64,000 nt of DNA from Algoriphagus lutimaris (GCF_017051705.1 NZ_JAFIDJ010000002.1:1433151-1497150), one strand, 5' to 3'; shown: positions 26,515 through 38,807, numbered from the stretch's first letter. Program-made: numbers and translations. The notes: generated by a model from the sequence alone, not told the origin.

Positions 26515-29500
26515 TTGGCTATCAAGAATCAAACCGAAAGGAAAAGTTTCTCCTCCATTAAGGTGGTCAAAGACTATCCGGATTTTCTAGATATTCAGTT
26601 GCAGTCTTTTAAAGACTTTTTTCAATTGGATACTCCTGCTGAGAAACGCCGGGCAGATGGGTTATTTAAAGTATTTGCCGAAAACTTCCCGATCAGTGAT
26701 TCCAGAGAAAATTTCACTTTGGAGTTTATCGATTATGCAGTAGATCCTCCTAAGTATAGTGTAGGAGAATGTATTGATAGAGGTTTGACATATTCTGTCC
26801 CTTTAAAGGCAAAACTTAGACTTCTTTGTCACGATGAGGATAATGAGGATTTCGAAACCATTGAGCAAGAGGTATTCTTAGGAAACCTTCCGTACATGAC
26901 GGAGAAAGGTTCCTTTGTCATCAATGGGGCGGAACGAGTAATTGTTTCTCAGTTGCATAGATCTCCAGGTGTATTCTTTGCGCAAAGCAAGCATACAAAT
27001 GGTACAAAGTTATATTCAGCTAGAATCATTCCTTTCAAAGGTTCCTGGATCGAATTTGCTACAGACATCAACAATGTCATGTATGCTTACATTGATCGTA
27101 AGAAGAAATTCCCTGTGACAACTTTGCTAAGAGCAATTGGCTATGGTTCTGATAAAGATATTTTGGATTTATTCGGATTATCTGAGGAGGTTTCAGCCAC
27201 TAAAAATGCTCTGAAGAAAGCAGCAGGTAGAAAGCTGGCCGCAAGAGTTCTTAGAACTTGGGTAGAAGATTTCGTGGATGAAGATACTGGTGAAGTAGTA
27301 TCCATCGATCGAAATGAGGTATTGCTAGAGCGTGATACCGTACTTACGGATGAAGATATTTCTATGATTTTGGATTCGGGATCTAAAAGCATCATCCTTC
27401 ACAGGGAAGATGTAAATATCGCCGATTTCTCTATCGTTTATAATACATTACAGAAAGATAACTCTAACTCTGAAAAAGAAGCTGTAGAAGTTATCTATCG
27501 TCAGTTGAGAAATACTGAAGCACCTGATGAGGCGACTGCAAGAGAAGTAATTCATAGCTTATTCTTCTCTGACAAGCGTTATGATCTAGGTGAAGTTGGT
27601 CGTTATAGAATCAACAAAAAATTAGGTCTTGACATTGAATCTGAAAAGATTGTCTTGACTAAAGAGGATATCATTTCAATTGTGAAGTATCTAATTGGAT
27701 TGATCAACTCTAAAGCAGTAGTCGATGATATTGACCACTTGAGTAATAGAAGAGTAAGAACTGTAGGTGAGCAGCTTTATAGCCAGTTCGGTGTAGGTCT
27801 TGCTAGAATGGCTAGAACCATTCGTGAAAGAATGAACGTTCGTGACAATGAAGACTTCAAACCAGTCGATTTGATCAATGCACGTACACTTTCTTCTGTA
27901 ATTAACTCATTCTTTGGTACCAACCAGCTTTCTCAGTTCATGGATCAAACCAATCCATTGGCAGAGTTGACTCACAAGAGAAGACTTTCTGCATTGGGTC
28001 CAGGGGGTCTATCTAGAGAAAGAGCAGGTTTCGAGGTACGTGACGTTCACTATACACACTATGGTCGTCTTTGTACTATTGAAACTCCAGAAGGTCCAAA
28101 CATTGGTTTGATTTCTTCACTTTGTGTTCATGCAAAAGTGAATTCCATGGGCTTCTTGGAAACTCCTTATAGAAAGGTGAAAGACGGGAAAGTAAGTATG
28201 GATAGAGATGATATCGTATTCCTTACTGCTGAAGAAGAAGATGACAATAACATTGCGCAAGCAAATGCACCTTTGGATGAGAAAGGTAATTTCATCAATG
28301 AAAAAGTAAAAGCAAGATTTGAGGGTGATTTCCCGGTTCTTGAACCAACTGAAATCAGCTATATGGACGTTGCTCCAAACCAAATTGTGTCAGTAGCGGC
28401 TTCTTTGATTCCTTTCTTGGAGCATGATGATGCAAACAGAGCCTTGATGGGATCTAACATGCAGCGTCAAGCAGTTCCTTTGTTGAAAGCAGAGGCTCCT
28501 ATTGTAGGAACAGGCCTTGAAGCAAAAGCTGCTGTAGATTCAAGATCCTTGATTATTGCAGAAGCAGACGGTGTAGTTGACTATGTAGATGCTAAGAAAA
28601 TCACCATCAAATACGATCTATCTGATGATGAGTTATTAGTTAATTTTACAGACGAATATAAATCTTACGATCTGATTAAGTTCAGAAGAACCAACCAGGA
28701 TACTACCATCAACCTTACTCCATTGGTATTGAAAGGTCAGAAAGTAGTGAAAGGCCAGGTTCTAGTAGAAGGTTATTCAACTAACGAGGGAGAGCTTGCT
28801 CTTGGTAAAAACTTGAAGGTGGCTTACATGCCATGGCAAGGATATAACTTTGAGGATGCGATTGTAATTTCTGAGCGAGTTGTTCGTGAAGATATCTTTA
28901 CCTCTATCCACGTTGAAGAATTCCAACTAGAAGTAAGAGATACCAAGCGTGGGGAAGAGGAATTAACCTCTGAAATTCCTAACGTTTCTGAAGAGGCTGT
29001 GAAGCACTTGGATGAGAATGGTGTGATCAGAATTGGTGCGGAAGTGAAAGAAGGTGATATCATCATCGGTAAGATCACTCCAAAAGGTGAAACTGATCCA
29101 ACTCCAGAAGAAAAACTATTGAGAGCAATCTTTGGGGATAAAGCTGGTGATGTAAAAGATGCCTCATTGAAAGCTTCTCCATCTCTTAATGGCGTGGTTA
29201 TCGAAACCAAATTGTTCTCTCGTCCTAAAAAGGATAAAGAAGTTAGAGCAAAAGCAAAAGCTGAGGTTGAAAAACTGAAAGCAAAATACTCCAAAGATCT
29301 ATTGGGCATCAGAGCTCGAATGATCAATAAATTGGTTACTCTCCTAGATGGTAAAACATCTTTGGGCGTGAAACACAAGTTTGGAGATGAGATCATCAGC
29401 AAGGGTGTTAAATTCAATCTGAAGAATATCGAAAACAACTTATTCCCTGCAAAGAACCCATATAGAGACGAAAGTAACTATAACGTTCCAGAGGAAGCAA

Positions 29501-30390
29501 ACTTGATTTCTGATATCATTTTGGATGATTGGACAGATGATCCGCATACCAATGATCTGATTGTGAAATTGGTGAAAAACTACACCAATTCTAGAAACGA
29601 GATTTCAGGTTTATTCAAAAGAGATCGATTTACTCTTGAAGTTGGAGATGAACTTCCTGCTGGTATTGTACAGCTTGCTAAGGTTTACGTTGCTAAGAAG
29701 CGTAAATTGAAAGTGGGTGATAAGATGGCAGGTCGTCACGGAAACAAAGGTATTGTCGCTAGAATTGTAAGAGACGAAGACATGCCATTCCTTGAAGATG
29801 GAACTCCAATGGATATCGTATTGAACCCGCTGGGTGTACCTTCCCGAATGAACATTGGTCAGATCTTCGAAACTGTACTTGCTTGGGCTGGTCAGGTATT
29901 GGGTAAGAAATATGCTACTCCGATTTTCGATGGAGCTTCTATGGAAGAGGTTTCTGCTGAATTGGAAGAAGCAGGCGTACCAGCATACGGACGTACTTAC
30001 CTATATGATGGTCTATCCGGTGTGAAATTTGACCAACCTGTAACCGTAGGTGTGGCTTACATGCTGAAATTGGGTCACTTGGTTGATGATAAGATGCACG
30101 CACGTTCTATTGGTCCATACTCTTTGATTACGCAACAACCTTTGGGTGGTAAAGCTCAATTCGGTGGTCAGCGTTTCGGAGAAATGGAAGTTTGGGCACT
30201 GGAAGCATTCGGTGCATCCCATGTACTTCAGGAAATCCTGACTGTTAAATCAGATGACGTAATCGGTAGAGCTAAAGCTTATGAAGCGATAGTGAAGGGT
30301 GAAAACCTTCCTAAACCTAATATTCCAGAATCATTCAATGTATTGGTTCATGAATTGAGAGGTTTGGCTCTTGAAATTACCCTGGATTAA
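26515..30390 (+). CDS. rpoB: DNA-directed RNA polymerase subunit beta
   Basis: This is the 1291-residue beta subunit of RNA polymerase. The start must be the TTG at 26515: an in-frame stop TAA lies 15 bp upstream and the next in-frame ATG is about 125 codons inside conserved sequence. Conserved regions include the rifampicin pocket ([28 protein letters not shown], in the 480-515 range), [18 protein letters not shown]-like [15 protein letters not shown], and [11 protein letters not shown] near 1090. The pocket residues corresponding to E. coli D516, H526 and S531 are the wild type. rpoC follows 50 bp later. Confidence 0.99.
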   Translation: MAIKNQTERKSFSSIKVVKDYPDFLDIQLQSFKDFFQLDTPAEKRRADGLFKVFAENFPISDSRENFTLEFIDYAVDPPKYSVGECIDRGLTYSVPLKAKLRLLCHDEDNEDFETIEQEVFLGNLPYMTEKGSFVINGAERVIVSQLHRSPGVFFAQSKHTNGTKLYSARIIPFKGSWIEFATDINNVMYAYIDRKKKFPVTTLLRAIGYGSDKDILDLFGLSEEVSATKNALKKAAGRKLAARVLRTWVEDFVDEDTGEVVSIDRNEVLLERDTVLTDEDISMILDSGSKSIILHREDVNIADFSIVYNTLQKDNSNSEKEAVEVIYRQLRNTEAPDEATAREVIHSLFFSDKRYDLGEVGRYRINKKLGLDIESEKIVLTKEDIISIVKYLIGLINSKAVVDDIDHLSNRRVRTVGEQLYSQFGVGLARMARTIRERMNVRDNEDFKPVDLINARTLSSVINSFFGTNQLSQFMDQTNPLAELTHKRRLSALGPGGLSRERAGFEVRDVHYTHYGRLCTIETPEGPNIGLISSLCVHAKVNSMGFLETPYRKVKDGKVSMDRDDIVFLTAEEEDDNNIAQANAPLDEKGNFINEKVKARFEGDFPVLEPTEISYMDVAPNQIVSVAASLIPFLEHDDANRALMGSNMQRQAVPLLKAEAPIVGTGLEAKAAVDSRSLIIAEADGVVDYVDAKKITIKYDLSDDELLVNFTDEYKSYDLIKFRRTNQDTTINLTPLVLKGQKVVKGQVLVEGYSTNEGELALGKNLKVAYMPWQGYNFEDAIVISERVVREDIFTSIHVEEFQLEVRDTKRGEEELTSEIPNVSEEAVKHLDENGVIRIGAEVKEGDIIIGKITPKGETDPTPEEKLLRAIFGDKAGDVKDASLKASPSLNGVVIETKLFSRPKKDKEVRAKAKAEVEKLKAKYSKDLLGIRARMINKLVTLLDGKTSLGVKHKFGDEIISKGVKFNLKNIENNLFPAKNPYRDESNYNVPEEANLISDIILDDWTDDPHTNDLIVKLVKNYTNSRNEISGLFKRDRFTLEVGDELPAGIVQLAKVYVAKKRKLKVGDKMAGRHGNKGIVARIVRDEDMPFLEDGTPMDIVLNPLGVPSRMNIGQIFETVLAWAGQVLGKKYATPIFDGASMEEVSAELEEAGVPAYGRTYLYDGLSGVKFDQPVTVGVAYMLKLGHLVDDKMHARSIGPYSLITQQPLGGKAQFGGQRFGEMEVWALEAFGASHVLQEILTVKSDDVIGRAKAYEAIVKGENLPKPNIPESFNVLVHELRGLALEITLD

Positions 30391-30401
30391 TTTAGCTCAT
30401 T

Positions 30402-30419
30402 AGGGCTCGCAAGAGCCCT
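30402..30419 (+). promoter_or_regulatory. Small hairpin between rpoB and rpoC
   Basis: AGGGCTC and GAGCCCT form a 7-bp GC-rich stem with a stable GCAA tetraloop, followed by only three T. It is too weak in T tail for a sure terminator and more likely an mRNA processing or stability element. Confidence 0.5.
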
Positions 30420-30440
30420 TTACATATCTTTCAAAAAACT

Positions 30441-33400
30441 ATGGCGTTCAGAAAAAATAAAAAACTTAACATCGACTTTTCCAGAGTCACCGTTAGTTTG
30501 GCTTCTCCAGAATCTATTCTGGATAGTTCAAACGGTGAAGTGACACAGCCAGAGACTATCAACTATAGAACTTACAAACCAGAAATGGGTGGTTTGTTCT
30601 GTGAGAGAATCTTTGGTCCTGTCAAAGACTGGGAATGTCATTGTGGCAAGTATAAGCGCATCAGGTATAAAGGTATTATCTGTGACCGTTGCGGTGTAGA
30701 GGTTACAGAAAAGAAAGTGAGAAGAGAGAGAATGGGGCACATCGAGCTGGTAGTACCAGTTGCTCACATTTGGTATTTCAAATCTCTTCCTAATAAAATC
30801 GGTTATCTTCTTGGTCTACCGACTAAGAAGCTTGATCAGATTGTGTATTATGAGCGCTATGCTGTAGTACAACCAGGTATCAAAGCTGAGGACGGAATTC
30901 AATACTTGGATTTCCTTACTGAGGATGAGTACCTGGATATCATGGATAAGCTTCCTAAGGAAAATCACATGCTAGATGATGATGATCCAAATAAATTCAT
31001 CGCCAAAATGGGTGCTGAAGCTTTGGAAATGTTGTTGGCTAGAATTGAATTGGATGATCTTTCTTATGCACTTCGTCACCAAGCTGCTACTGATACTTCT
31101 CAACAGAGAAAAGCAGAAGCATTGAAGCGTTTGAAAGTAGTAGAAGCATTCCGTGATGCAAGAACCAGAATTGAAAACCGTCCAGAGTGGATGGTAGTAA
31201 GAATGGTTCCAGTGATCCCACCAGAATTGAGACCTTTGGTTCCTTTGGATGGTGGTAGATTCGCTACTTCTGATTTGAATGACCTTTATAGAAGAGTTAT
31301 TATCAGAAATAACCGATTGAAGAGATTGATCGATATCAAAGCTCCAGAGGTTATTTTGAGAAACGAGAAGAGAATGCTTCAGGAAGCTGTCGATTCTTTG
31401 TTCGATAACTCTAGAAAAGTAAATGCGGTAAGATCTGATGGTAACCGTGCTTTGAAGTCCCTTTCTGACATGTTGAAAGGTAAGCAAGGCCGTTTCCGTC
31501 AAAACTTGCTCGGTAAGCGTGTGGATTATTCCGGTCGTTCTGTGATCGTGGTAGGTCCTGAATTAAAGCTTCATGAGTGTGGTCTTCCAAAAAATATGGC
31601 AGCCGAGCTTTTCAAACCATTTATCATCAGAAAACTGATTGAAAGAGGGATTGTAAAGACTGTTAAATCTGCCAAGAAAATTGTGGATCGTAAAGATCCA
31701 GTGGTATGGGACATCTTGGAAAATGTATTGAAAGGACATCCTGTTCTTCTAAACCGTGCTCCTACTCTTCACAGACTAGGTATCCAAGCATTCCAGCCTA
31801 AATTGATCGAAGGAAAAGCAATCCAGCTTCACCCATTGGTATGTACTGCATTCAACGCCGATTTTGACGGTGACCAGATGGCGGTTCACGTACCACTTGG
31901 CCATGAAGCAATTTTGGAAGCTTCTACCTTGATGCTTTCTGCGCATAACATCCTTAACCCTGCCAATGGTGCTCCTATTACTGTACCATCTCAGGATATG
32001 GTTTTGGGTCTTTATTATGTGACTAAAGGCAAGAAATCTACTCCAGAAGAGCCAGTTCCTGGTGAAGGTATGACTTTCTACAGTACGGAGGAAGTAGTAA
32101 TTGCATTGAACGAACGAGTGATCTCCAAGCACGCGAATATCAAGTGTAAGGTGAATGTTCGTAAGCCAGACGGATCTATCGTAGAAGAAATCATCGATAC
32201 GGTCGCTGGTAGATTGATCTTCAACCAGTTTGTTCCTGAGGAAGTAGGTTATGTAAATGAGCTTCTTACCAAGAAAAAACTGCAGCAGATCATTGCTCAG
32301 GTAGTAAAAGTATGTGGTATTGCACGTACAGCTAAATTCTTGGATGATATCAAACATCTAGGTTTCCAAAGTGCTTACCAGGGTGGTTTGTCAATGGGAC
32401 TTAATGATGTAATTATTCCTGAAGAAAAAGAACCAATGATCGCCAAAGCCAAGGAAGAGGTAGATCAGGTTTGGAATAACTACTTGATGGGTCTGATCAC
32501 TGATAACGAACGTTACAACCAAGTAATTGATATCTGGACTCGTACCAACTCTCATTTGACTAATAATCTAATGAAGCAGATGGAAGAGGATAAGCAAGGT
32601 TTCAATGCGATCTACATGATGATGCACTCAGGAGCTCGTGGTTCTAGAGAGCAAATTCGTCAGCTAGGTGGTATGAGAGGTTTGATGGCTAAGCCACAGA
32701 AAAACTTGCAAGGTTCAGTAGGTGAGATCATCGAAAACCCGATTCTTTCTAACTTTAAGGAAGGATTGGATGTACTGGAATACTTTATCTCTACGCACGG
32801 TGCACGTAAAGGTCTTGCTGATACTGCATTGAAAACTGCCGATGCGGGTTATTTAACTCGTCGTTTGGTAGACGTTGCCCAAGATATGATTGTGACCGAA
32901 GAGGACTGCGGTACTTTGAGAGGATTAAACGTTCTTCCATTGAAAGACAATGATGAGATCGTTGAGCCTTTATCTGAAAGAATCTTAGGTAGAGTTTCTG
33001 TTCACGATGTATATGATCCAGTAACAGATGAGTTGATCATCCCAGCAGGAATTGAGATTACGGATGAAATCGCAGCTAAAGTTGATGATTCTGCAATTGA
33101 AGAGGTTGAAATCAGATCCGTATTGACTTGTGAAACCCGTAGAGGTGTTTGTTCTAAGTGTTATGGTAGAAACCTTGCAACGGGTTATATGGTACAAGCC
33201 GGTGAGTCTGTTGGGGTAATTGCCGCACAGTCTATCGGTGAACCAGGTACTCAGTTGACATTGAGAACGTTCCACGTAGGTGGTACTGCATCTAACATGG
33301 CTGTTGAAGCGAGCATCACGGCTAAATTTGAAGGTATTGTTGAATTTGATGAGGAGTTGAGAACGTTGGAAACAACCAACAAGGATGGAGAGCCTGTTAC

Positions 33401-34754
33401 AGTAGTGATGGGTAGATCCGGAGAAATCAAAATCAACGATCCAAAATCTGGCAAAACCTTAGTTTCTAACCATGTTCCTTATGGTGCATTATTAGAAGTG
33501 AAGGATGGTCAGAAGATCAGCAAAAATGGAGCGCTATGTAAGTGGGATCCATATAATGCGGTTATCCTTTCAGAATTCGATGGTACCATCGACTTTGAGG
33601 CAATCGTAGAAGGAATTACTTATAAGGAGGTAGCTGATGATCAAACTGGTTTCCGTGAAAAAGTAATTATAGATACAAAAGATAGAACCAAAAACCCGGC
33701 GATCATTGTAAACTATGGAGATGACACCAAGTCTTACAATATTCCAGTGGGAGCTCACTTGGCAGTAGAAACTGGAGAGAAAGTCAAAGCAGGTCAGGTG
33801 TTGGTTAAAATCCCAAGATCTGTTGGTAAAACAAGAGATATTACTGGTGGTCTACCAAGAGTAACAGAATTGTTTGAGGCTAGAAATCCATCTAACCCAG
33901 CAGTAGTTTCTGAAATCGACGGGGTAGTTACCTATGGTGGTATCAAGCGTGGTAACAGAGAGATTTTGATCGAATCTAAAGATGGCGTTATTAAGAAATA
34001 CATGGTATCTCTTTCTAAGCATATCTTGGTTCAGGAGAATGACTTTATCCGTGCAGGTGAGCCTTTATCAGATGGTGCAATTACTCCAAATGATATTTTG
34101 GCGATCAAAGGTCCTACTGCTGTTCAGGAATATTTGGTAAATGAAATTCAGGAAGTATACAGACTTCAGGGTGTGAAAATCAATGACAAGCATATTGAGG
34201 TGATTGTATCTCAAATGATGCAGAAAGTTGAGATCTTGGATGCTGGTGACACTGGATTCCTTCAAAACCAAGTAGTGGACAAGTGGGCATTCAGAGAGGA
34301 AAACGATAATATCCTTGATAAGAAAGTGGTAATGGACGCAGGTGATTCTTCTACTTTGAAGCCAGGTATGATTATTACAGCTAGAAGATTGAGAGACGAA
34401 AACTCGAGCTTGAAGCGTAAGGATCTAAAGTTGGTACAAGTTAGAGATGCAGAAACTGCAGTTTCTAAGCCTACGTTGCAAGGTATTACTGCTGCTTCTT
34501 TGGGTACAGAAAGCTTCCTTTCTGCTGCTTCATTCCAGGAAACTACCAAGGTTCTTTCTGAGGCAGCCATTAGAGGTAAGCGTGATGAATTGTTAGGATT
34601 GAAAGAGAACGTATTGGTTGGACACTTGATCCCAGCGGGTACCGGACAAAGAAGAATCCAAAACATCATCGTTGGTTCCAAAGAGGAATACGAAAAGCTT
34701 TCTGATAGCATGGATCATGTATCCACTAAGAAATCAAGCGAAGCCATACTATAA
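30441..34754 (+). CDS. rpoC: DNA-directed RNA polymerase subunit beta'
   Basis: This is the 1437-residue catalytic subunit. The N-terminal zinc ribbon is intact ([20 protein letters not shown]), as is the active-site Mg-binding motif NADFDGDQ at residues 472-479. The second zinc site is also complete (an early Cys in EEDCGTLRG, then [13 protein letters not shown]). Bridge-helix and trigger-loop regions follow ([38 protein letters not shown]). The length is typical of Bacteroidota. A strong terminator follows directly. Confidence 0.99.
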   Translation: MAFRKNKKLNIDFSRVTVSLASPESILDSSNGEVTQPETINYRTYKPEMGGLFCERIFGPVKDWECHCGKYKRIRYKGIICDRCGVEVTEKKVRRERMGHIELVVPVAHIWYFKSLPNKIGYLLGLPTKKLDQIVYYERYAVVQPGIKAEDGIQYLDFLTEDEYLDIMDKLPKENHMLDDDDPNKFIAKMGAEALEMLLARIELDDLSYALRHQAATDTSQQRKAEALKRLKVVEAFRDARTRIENRPEWMVVRMVPVIPPELRPLVPLDGGRFATSDLNDLYRRVIIRNNRLKRLIDIKAPEVILRNEKRMLQEAVDSLFDNSRKVNAVRSDGNRALKSLSDMLKGKQGRFRQNLLGKRVDYSGRSVIVVGPELKLHECGLPKNMAAELFKPFIIRKLIERGIVKTVKSAKKIVDRKDPVVWDILENVLKGHPVLLNRAPTLHRLGIQAFQPKLIEGKAIQLHPLVCTAFNADFDGDQMAVHVPLGHEAILEASTLMLSAHNILNPANGAPITVPSQDMVLGLYYVTKGKKSTPEEPVPGEGMTFYSTEEVVIALNERVISKHANIKCKVNVRKPDGSIVEEIIDTVAGRLIFNQFVPEEVGYVNELLTKKKLQQIIAQVVKVCGIARTAKFLDDIKHLGFQSAYQGGLSMGLNDVIIPEEKEPMIAKAKEEVDQVWNNYLMGLITDNERYNQVIDIWTRTNSHLTNNLMKQMEEDKQGFNAIYMMMHSGARGSREQIRQLGGMRGLMAKPQKNLQGSVGEIIENPILSNFKEGLDVLEYFISTHGARKGLADTALKTADAGYLTRRLVDVAQDMIVTEEDCGTLRGLNVLPLKDNDEIVEPLSERILGRVSVHDVYDPVTDELIIPAGIEITDEIAAKVDDSAIEEVEIRSVLTCETRRGVCSKCYGRNLATGYMVQAGESVGVIAAQSIGEPGTQLTLRTFHVGGTASNMAVEASITAKFEGIVEFDEELRTLETTNKDGEPVTVVMGRSGEIKINDPKSGKTLVSNHVPYGALLEVKDGQKISKNGALCKWDPYNAVILSEFDGTIDFEAIVEGITYKEVADDQTGFREKVIIDTKDRTKNPAIIVNYGDDTKSYNIPVGAHLAVETGEKVKAGQVLVKIPRSVGKTRDITGGLPRVTELFEARNPSNPAVVSEIDGVVTYGGIKRGNREILIESKDGVIKKYMVSLSKHILVQENDFIRAGEPLSDGAITPNDILAIKGPTAVQEYLVNEIQEVYRLQGVKINDKHIEVIVSQMMQKVEILDAGDTGFLQNQVVDKWAFREENDNILDKKVVMDAGDSSTLKPGMIITARRLRDENSSLKRKDLKLVQVRDAETAVSKPTLQGITAASLGTESFLSAASFQETTKVLSEAAIRGKRDELLGLKENVLVGHLIPAGTGQRRIQNIIVGSKEEYEKLSDSMDHVSTKKSSEAIL

Positions 34755-34775
34755 TGGTATGAATTAACAAATAAC

Positions 34776-34806
34776 AAAAGGCCTGTATTCGTACAGGCCT
34801 TTTTTA
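34776..34806 (+). terminator. Strong terminator with UUCG loop after rpoC
   Basis: AAAAGGCCTGTA (34776-34787) pairs perfectly with TACAGGCCTTTT (34792-34803) around a TTCG tetraloop and is followed by a T run. It ends only about 12 bp before the next start codon (34818), so it may attenuate that gene as well as end the rpoBC mRNA. Confidence 0.93.
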
Positions 34807-34817
34807 ATCCATAAAAA

Positions 34818-35138
34818 ATGCAAGACGAAAAAGGGAAAAGACCTGATCAACAGATCAATGTAGAACTATCAGAGGAAGTAGCTGAAGGAGTTTATGCAAA
34901 TTTGGCGATGATCGCGCACTCCAATTCAGAATTTGTGATTGATTTTATAAGATTAATGCCAGGAGTTCCAAAAGCAAAAGTGAAATCTAGAATTATTGTG
35001 ACTCCGGAGCATGCAAAACGTTTATTAGCAGCTTTAAAGGACAATATTGACAAATATGAAGATGCTTTTGGGAAAATAAATCAGGGTGGGGGAGCCCCAC
35101 AATTCCCGATCAGCTTTGGTACTCCAGGTGAGGCGTAA
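34818..35138 (+). CDS. DUF3467 domain protein
   Basis: The protein is 106 residues and covers the whole DUF3467 family: INVELSEEVAEGVYANLAMIAHSNSEFVIDFIRLMPG, then KVKSRIIVTPEHAKRLLAALKDNIDKYEDAFG, cited as positions about 13-85. There is no signal peptide, so it is cytosolic. The function is unknown. It is conserved beside rpoC in Bacteroidota, which suggests a link to transcription or translation. The start lies just after the rpoC terminator with no room for its own promoter, so expression presumably depends on read-through. Confidence 0.93.
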   Translation: MQDEKGKRPDQQINVELSEEVAEGVYANLAMIAHSNSEFVIDFIRLMPGVPKAKVKSRIIVTPEHAKRLLAALKDNIDKYEDAFGKINQGGGAPQFPISFGTPGEA

Positions 35139-35158
35139 CAAAAATATAACTACTTAAT

Positions 35159-35189
35159 TTTGTTCATCTTATTACTTTGGTTACCTTTG
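35159..35189 (+). promoter_or_regulatory. Bacteroidota-type promoter for the rpsL-rpsG-fusA-rpsJ unit
   Basis: TTTG at 35159-35162, a 19-nt spacer, and TACCTTTG at 35182-35189 match the -33/-7 consensus. The expected start of transcription (near 35196) leaves a leader of about 40 nt before rpsL. This also argues against a rpsL start upstream at 35177. Confidence 0.8.
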
Positions 35190-35236
35190 CAGTCCAAAAT
35201 TTAACAGTTTACAGGAAAACTAAATTTTATCAGTTA

Positions 35237-35632
35237 ATGCCTACTATTCAACAGTTAGTAAGAAAAGGTAGAACTACACTGGAGACCAAATCAAAATCAA
35301 GAGCTTTGGATGCATGTCCTCAGCGAAGAGGTGTTTGTACCAGGGTATACACTACAACCCCTAAGAAGCCTAACTCAGCAATGAGAAAAGTGGCGAGGGT
35401 GAGATTGACAAATGGAAAAGAAGTGAATGCTTACATTCCAGGGGAAGGTCACAATCTACAGGAGCACTCAATCGTATTGATTAGAGGTGGTCGTGTGAAA
35501 GATCTACCAGGTGTAAGATATCACATCATCCGTGGTGCACTTGATACCGCAGGAGTTAAAGACCGTAAACAAGGTCGCTCTAAGTATGGTGCTAAAAGAC
35601 CGAAGGCAGGAAAAGCCCCGGCAAAGAAATAA
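35237..35632 (+). CDS. rpsL: 30S ribosomal protein S12
   Basis: From the ATG at 35237 the protein has the usual form ([12 protein letters not shown]) and 131 residues. A TTG-initiated extension to 35177 overlaps the promoter and is rejected. S12 controls decoding fidelity. The [18 protein letters not shown] and [13 protein letters not shown] loops, which hold the lysines altered in streptomycin-resistant mutants (E. coli K43 and K88), are wild type. There is a C-terminal basic tail (GKAPAKK). Confidence 0.99.
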   Translation: MPTIQQLVRKGRTTLETKSKSRALDACPQRRGVCTRVYTTTPKKPNSAMRKVARVRLTNGKEVNAYIPGEGHNLQEHSIVLIRGGRVKDLPGVRYHIIRGALDTAGVKDRKQGRSKYGAKRPKAGKAPAKK

Positions 35633-35654
35633 TACTTTATAACATTTAGAAAAA

Positions 35655-36122
35655 ATGAGAAAAGCGAAACCAAAGAAGAGATATATTCTTCCTGATCCTA
35701 AGTTCAATGATACCTTGGTTACCAAGTTTGTGAACTGTCTAATGGTAGATGGGAAGAAGAGTATTGCTTACAGAATTTTCTACGATGCAGTAGAAAAAGT
35801 TGAGGAAAAAGTAGGTGAGAATGGTCTTGAAGTTTGGAAAAAAGCGCTTAACAATATTGCTCCATCCGTAGAGGTGAAGAGTCGTAGAGTTGGTGGTGCT
35901 ACGTTCCAGGTTCCAATGGAAGTTCGTCCGGAAAGAAAGCTCTCTCTAGGTATCAAGTGGATGATCACTTATGCCAGAAGAAGAGGAGAGAAAACAATGA
36001 TGGACAGACTTGCTGGTGAGATCATAGCTGCTTCCAAAGGCGAAGGTGCCGGAGTGAAGAAAAAAGATGATACACACAGAATGGCCGAGGCTAACAAAGC
36101 ATTCTCCCACTTTAGATTTTAA
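35655..36122 (+). CDS. rpsG: 30S ribosomal protein S7
   Basis: At 155 residues this is the head-nucleating 30S protein. It shows [18 protein letters not shown], the [16 protein letters not shown] motif and the C-terminal [21 protein letters not shown]. It is 22 bp after rpsL and 5 bp before fusA. Confidence 0.99.
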   Translation: MRKAKPKKRYILPDPKFNDTLVTKFVNCLMVDGKKSIAYRIFYDAVEKVEEKVGENGLEVWKKALNNIAPSVEVKSRRVGGATFQVPMEVRPERKLSLGIKWMITYARRRGEKTMMDRLAGEIIAASKGEGAGVKKKDDTHRMAEANKAFSHFRF

Positions 36123-36127
36123 TTAGG

Positions 36128-38251
36128 ATGGCTAAAAGAGATTTAAAATATACCAGAAACATCGGTATTGCTGCTCACATCGATGCTGGTAAGACAACTA
36201 CTACTGAGCGAATTCTTTTTTACTCTGGGGTATCCCACAAGATCGGAGAAGTACATGATGGTGCTGCTACGATGGACTGGATGGCGCAGGAGCAGGAGAG
36301 AGGTATTACTATTACTTCCGCTGCTACTACCGTATTCTGGAACTACAGAGATCAAAAATATCAAATTAACATCATTGATACTCCTGGACACGTTGACTTT
36401 ACAGTAGAAGTAAACCGTTCCTTGAGAGTATTGGATGGTTTAGTTTTCCTATTCAGTGCTGTGGATGGTGTTGAACCACAGTCTGAGACTAACTGGCGAT
36501 TAGCTGATAATTATAAAGTCGCTCGTATCGGATTCGTTAACAAAATGGACCGTGCTGGCGCAAACTTCCTTGAGGTTTGTAAGCAAGTGAAGGAAATGCT
36601 TGGTAGCTATGCAGTGCCTTTGCAGATTCCTATCGGAGCTGAAGACAAATTCAAAGGTGTTGTTGATTTGATCAACAACAGAGCCATTGTATGGAATGAG
36701 GAAGACATGGGAATGACTTTCGAAGAAGTTCCTATTCCAGAAGACATGTTGGAAGATGTAGAAAAGTGGAGAGAGCATTTACTTGAAGCTGTTGCTGAGT
36801 ACGACGAGTCTTTGATGGAGAAATTCTTTGATGACCCAGACTCTATTACTGAAGAAGAAATTCTTTCTGCATTGAGACAAGCAACCATCGACATGAAAAT
36901 TGTTCCTATGGTTTGTGGATCTTCTTTCAAAAACAAAGGTGTTCAGACTATGCTTGACTTGGTTATGGAATTGCTTCCATCTCCATTGGATAAGGATAAC
37001 TTGATCGCTCATGATTTGAATGACGAAGAAAAAGAAGTTGTCATTACTCCAAATGAAGATGAGCCATTTGCTGGTTTGGCATTCAAAATCGCCACTGACC
37101 CATTCGTGGGTAGATTATGTTTCGTAAGAGCATACTCTGGTATTTTGGATTCTGGATCTTATGTATTCAATAGCCGTTCTGGAAACAAAGAGCGTATTTC
37201 ACGTGTGTTCCAGATGCATGCCAACAAGCAAAACCAAATCGATGCTTTGAGAGCTGGTGATATTGGAGCTGTTGTTGGATTTAAGGATATCAAGACAGGA
37301 GATACTCTTTGTGCAGAAAATCGCAAAGTGGTTCTTGAGTCTATGATCTTCCCAGAGCCAGTTATCGGATACGCGATTGAGCCTAAGACTCAAGCTGACG
37401 TAGATAAATTGGGTATGGCGATTGCTAAGCTTGTAGAAGAGGATCCTACACTTCAAGTAAATACCGACCACGAAACTGGTCAGACTATCTTGAGAGGTAT
37501 GGGTGAACTTCACTTAGATATTATTATCGACCGTCTGAAGAGAGAATTTAAGGTTGAAATCAACCAAGGTGCTCCTCAGGTTGCTTACAAAGAAGCTTTG
37601 TTTGGTTCTGTTGAACATAAAGAAGTTTACAAGAAGCAGTCAGGTGGTAAAGGTAAATTTGCGGATATCGTGTTCGAACTTGGGCCTAAAGATCCAGACC
37701 CAGAAACTGGTGAGGTTAAACCAGGACTTGAGTTTGTTAATGGTATCGTAGGTGGGGTGATTCCAAAAGAATTTATTCCAGCGATCCAGAAAGGTTTCAC
37801 TGAATCTATGAAGAATGGACCTCTTGCTGGTTACCCAGTAGAGTCTATGAAAGTTAGATTGTTCCACGGATCTTTCCACGATGTCGATTCTGATGCTCTT
37901 TCTTTTGAATTGGCAGCTAGAATTGGTTTCAAAGAAGCAGCTAAGAAATGTAAGCCTCAATTATTGGAGCCTATCATGTCTGTAGATGTAGTTTCTCCTG
38001 ACGAATACACTGGTCCAATCACTGGTGATTTGAACAGAAGAAGAGGTTTGATGAAAGGTATGGATACCAAAGGTACTTCATCTGTGATCAAAGCATCTGT
38101 ACCATTGTCAGAGTTGTTCGGTTATATTACTGACCTAAGAACAATTTCTTCTGGTAGAGCTACTGCTTCCTTGACATTCTCTCACTATGAGCCTGTGCCT
38201 AATAACATAGCAGAGGGCGTAATTGCTAACGTAAAAGGTCAGAAAGACTAA
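36128..38251 (+). CDS. fusA: Elongation factor G
   Basis: This 707-residue translocase GTPase has the P-loop AHIDAGKTT at residues 16-24, the switch region [24 protein letters not shown], and NKMDRAG. Domain IV ([32 protein letters not shown]) and domain V ([17 protein letters not shown]) are complete. It is the only fusA in the window and lies in the classical str order. Confidence 0.99.
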   Translation: MAKRDLKYTRNIGIAAHIDAGKTTTTERILFYSGVSHKIGEVHDGAATMDWMAQEQERGITITSAATTVFWNYRDQKYQINIIDTPGHVDFTVEVNRSLRVLDGLVFLFSAVDGVEPQSETNWRLADNYKVARIGFVNKMDRAGANFLEVCKQVKEMLGSYAVPLQIPIGAEDKFKGVVDLINNRAIVWNEEDMGMTFEEVPIPEDMLEDVEKWREHLLEAVAEYDESLMEKFFDDPDSITEEEILSALRQATIDMKIVPMVCGSSFKNKGVQTMLDLVMELLPSPLDKDNLIAHDLNDEEKEVVITPNEDEPFAGLAFKIATDPFVGRLCFVRAYSGILDSGSYVFNSRSGNKERISRVFQMHANKQNQIDALRAGDIGAVVGFKDIKTGDTLCAENRKVVLESMIFPEPVIGYAIEPKTQADVDKLGMAIAKLVEEDPTLQVNTDHETGQTILRGMGELHLDIIIDRLKREFKVEINQGAPQVAYKEALFGSVEHKEVYKKQSGGKGKFADIVFELGPKDPDPETGEVKPGLEFVNGIVGGVIPKEFIPAIQKGFTESMKNGPLAGYPVESMKVRLFHGSFHDVDSDALSFELAARIGFKEAAKKCKPQLLEPIMSVDVVSPDEYTGPITGDLNRRRGLMKGMDTKGTSSVIKASVPLSELFGYITDLRTISSGRATASLTFSHYEPVPNNIAEGVIANVKGQKD

Positions 38252-38263
38252 TCAATATTTGCG

Positions 38264-38569
38264 ATGAATCAGAAAATCAGAATAAAACTAAAATCATACG
38301 ATCACAGCCTGGTGGATAAGTCATCAGAGAAAATCGTAAAGGCTGTAAAGGCCACTGGCGCAGTAGTAGTGGGACCAATTCCATTGCCTACTAAGAAGGA
38401 GAAGTTCACTGTGTTGAAATCTCCACACGTAAGTAAGAAAGCGAGAGATCAGTACCAACTTTGCACATATAAGAGATTGGTTGATATTTACTCCAACAGC
38501 TCCAAAACTGTAGATGCTTTGATGAAAATCGAGCTTCCAAGTGGAGTTGATGTAGAAATCAAAGTTTGA
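38264..38569 (+). CDS. rpsJ: 30S ribosomal protein S10
   Basis: At 101 residues this is standard S10/NusE, a 30S head protein that also binds NusG/NusB during antitermination. It contains [44 protein letters not shown] and the C-terminal [13 protein letters not shown]. It is 12 bp downstream of fusA, so it ends the str unit; a terminator follows and separates it from rplC. Confidence 0.99.
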   Translation: MNQKIRIKLKSYDHSLVDKSSEKIVKAVKATGAVVVGPIPLPTKKEKFTVLKSPHVSKKARDQYQLCTYKRLVDIYSNSSKTVDALMKIELPSGVDVEIKV

Positions 38570-38590
38570 TCTGCTCTTAAATATTTCATA

Positions 38591-38622
38591 AAAAAGGCCT
38601 GCGTTCACACGCAGGTCTTTTT
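38591..38622 (+). terminator. Terminator after rpsJ
   Basis: AGGCCTGCGT pairs with ACGCAGGTCT (one G-T pair) across a TCAC loop and is followed by TTTTTAT. It lies 22 bp after rpsJ and splits S10-type genes between two transcription units. Confidence 0.88.
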
Positions 38623-38714
38623 ATATATTCACCATTTACACGATTCTCAGGGGCTTTCAATTGTTTGGCAGTAGTAAAAATGTTGCTAAATGTTTGAAAA
38701 TATACGAGTTGGCA

Positions 38715-38745
38715 TTTGTTGCAGAATTTTATTTCAGTAACTTTG
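38715..38745 (+). promoter_or_regulatory. Bacteroidota-type promoter for the rplC-led S10/spc/alpha unit
   Basis: TTTG at 38715-38718, a 19-nt spacer, and TAACTTTG at 38738-38745 match the -33/-7 consensus. The leader to rplC is about 55 nt, enough for a regulatory structure; a short AAAAGGGC stretch is present but I identify no known r-protein leader motif. Confidence 0.82.
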
Positions 38746-38807
38746 CAGTCCTTTAAAAGGGCTCATGCGTATAAGCGCTTGTGAATTATCAAATTATCTT
38801 ATTATAG

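Noticed and set aside
28824-29438. 204-codon frame antisense to rpoB
   Set aside because: Ser-rich shadow of the conserved rpoB reading frame; no start context or domain.
31776-32357. 193-codon frame antisense to rpoC
   Set aside because: Shadow of rpoC codons; no independent evidence.
35177-35236. N-terminal extension of rpsL
   Set aside because: It would start at TTG and overlap the TAnnTTTG promoter element; the MPTIQQLV start is canonical.
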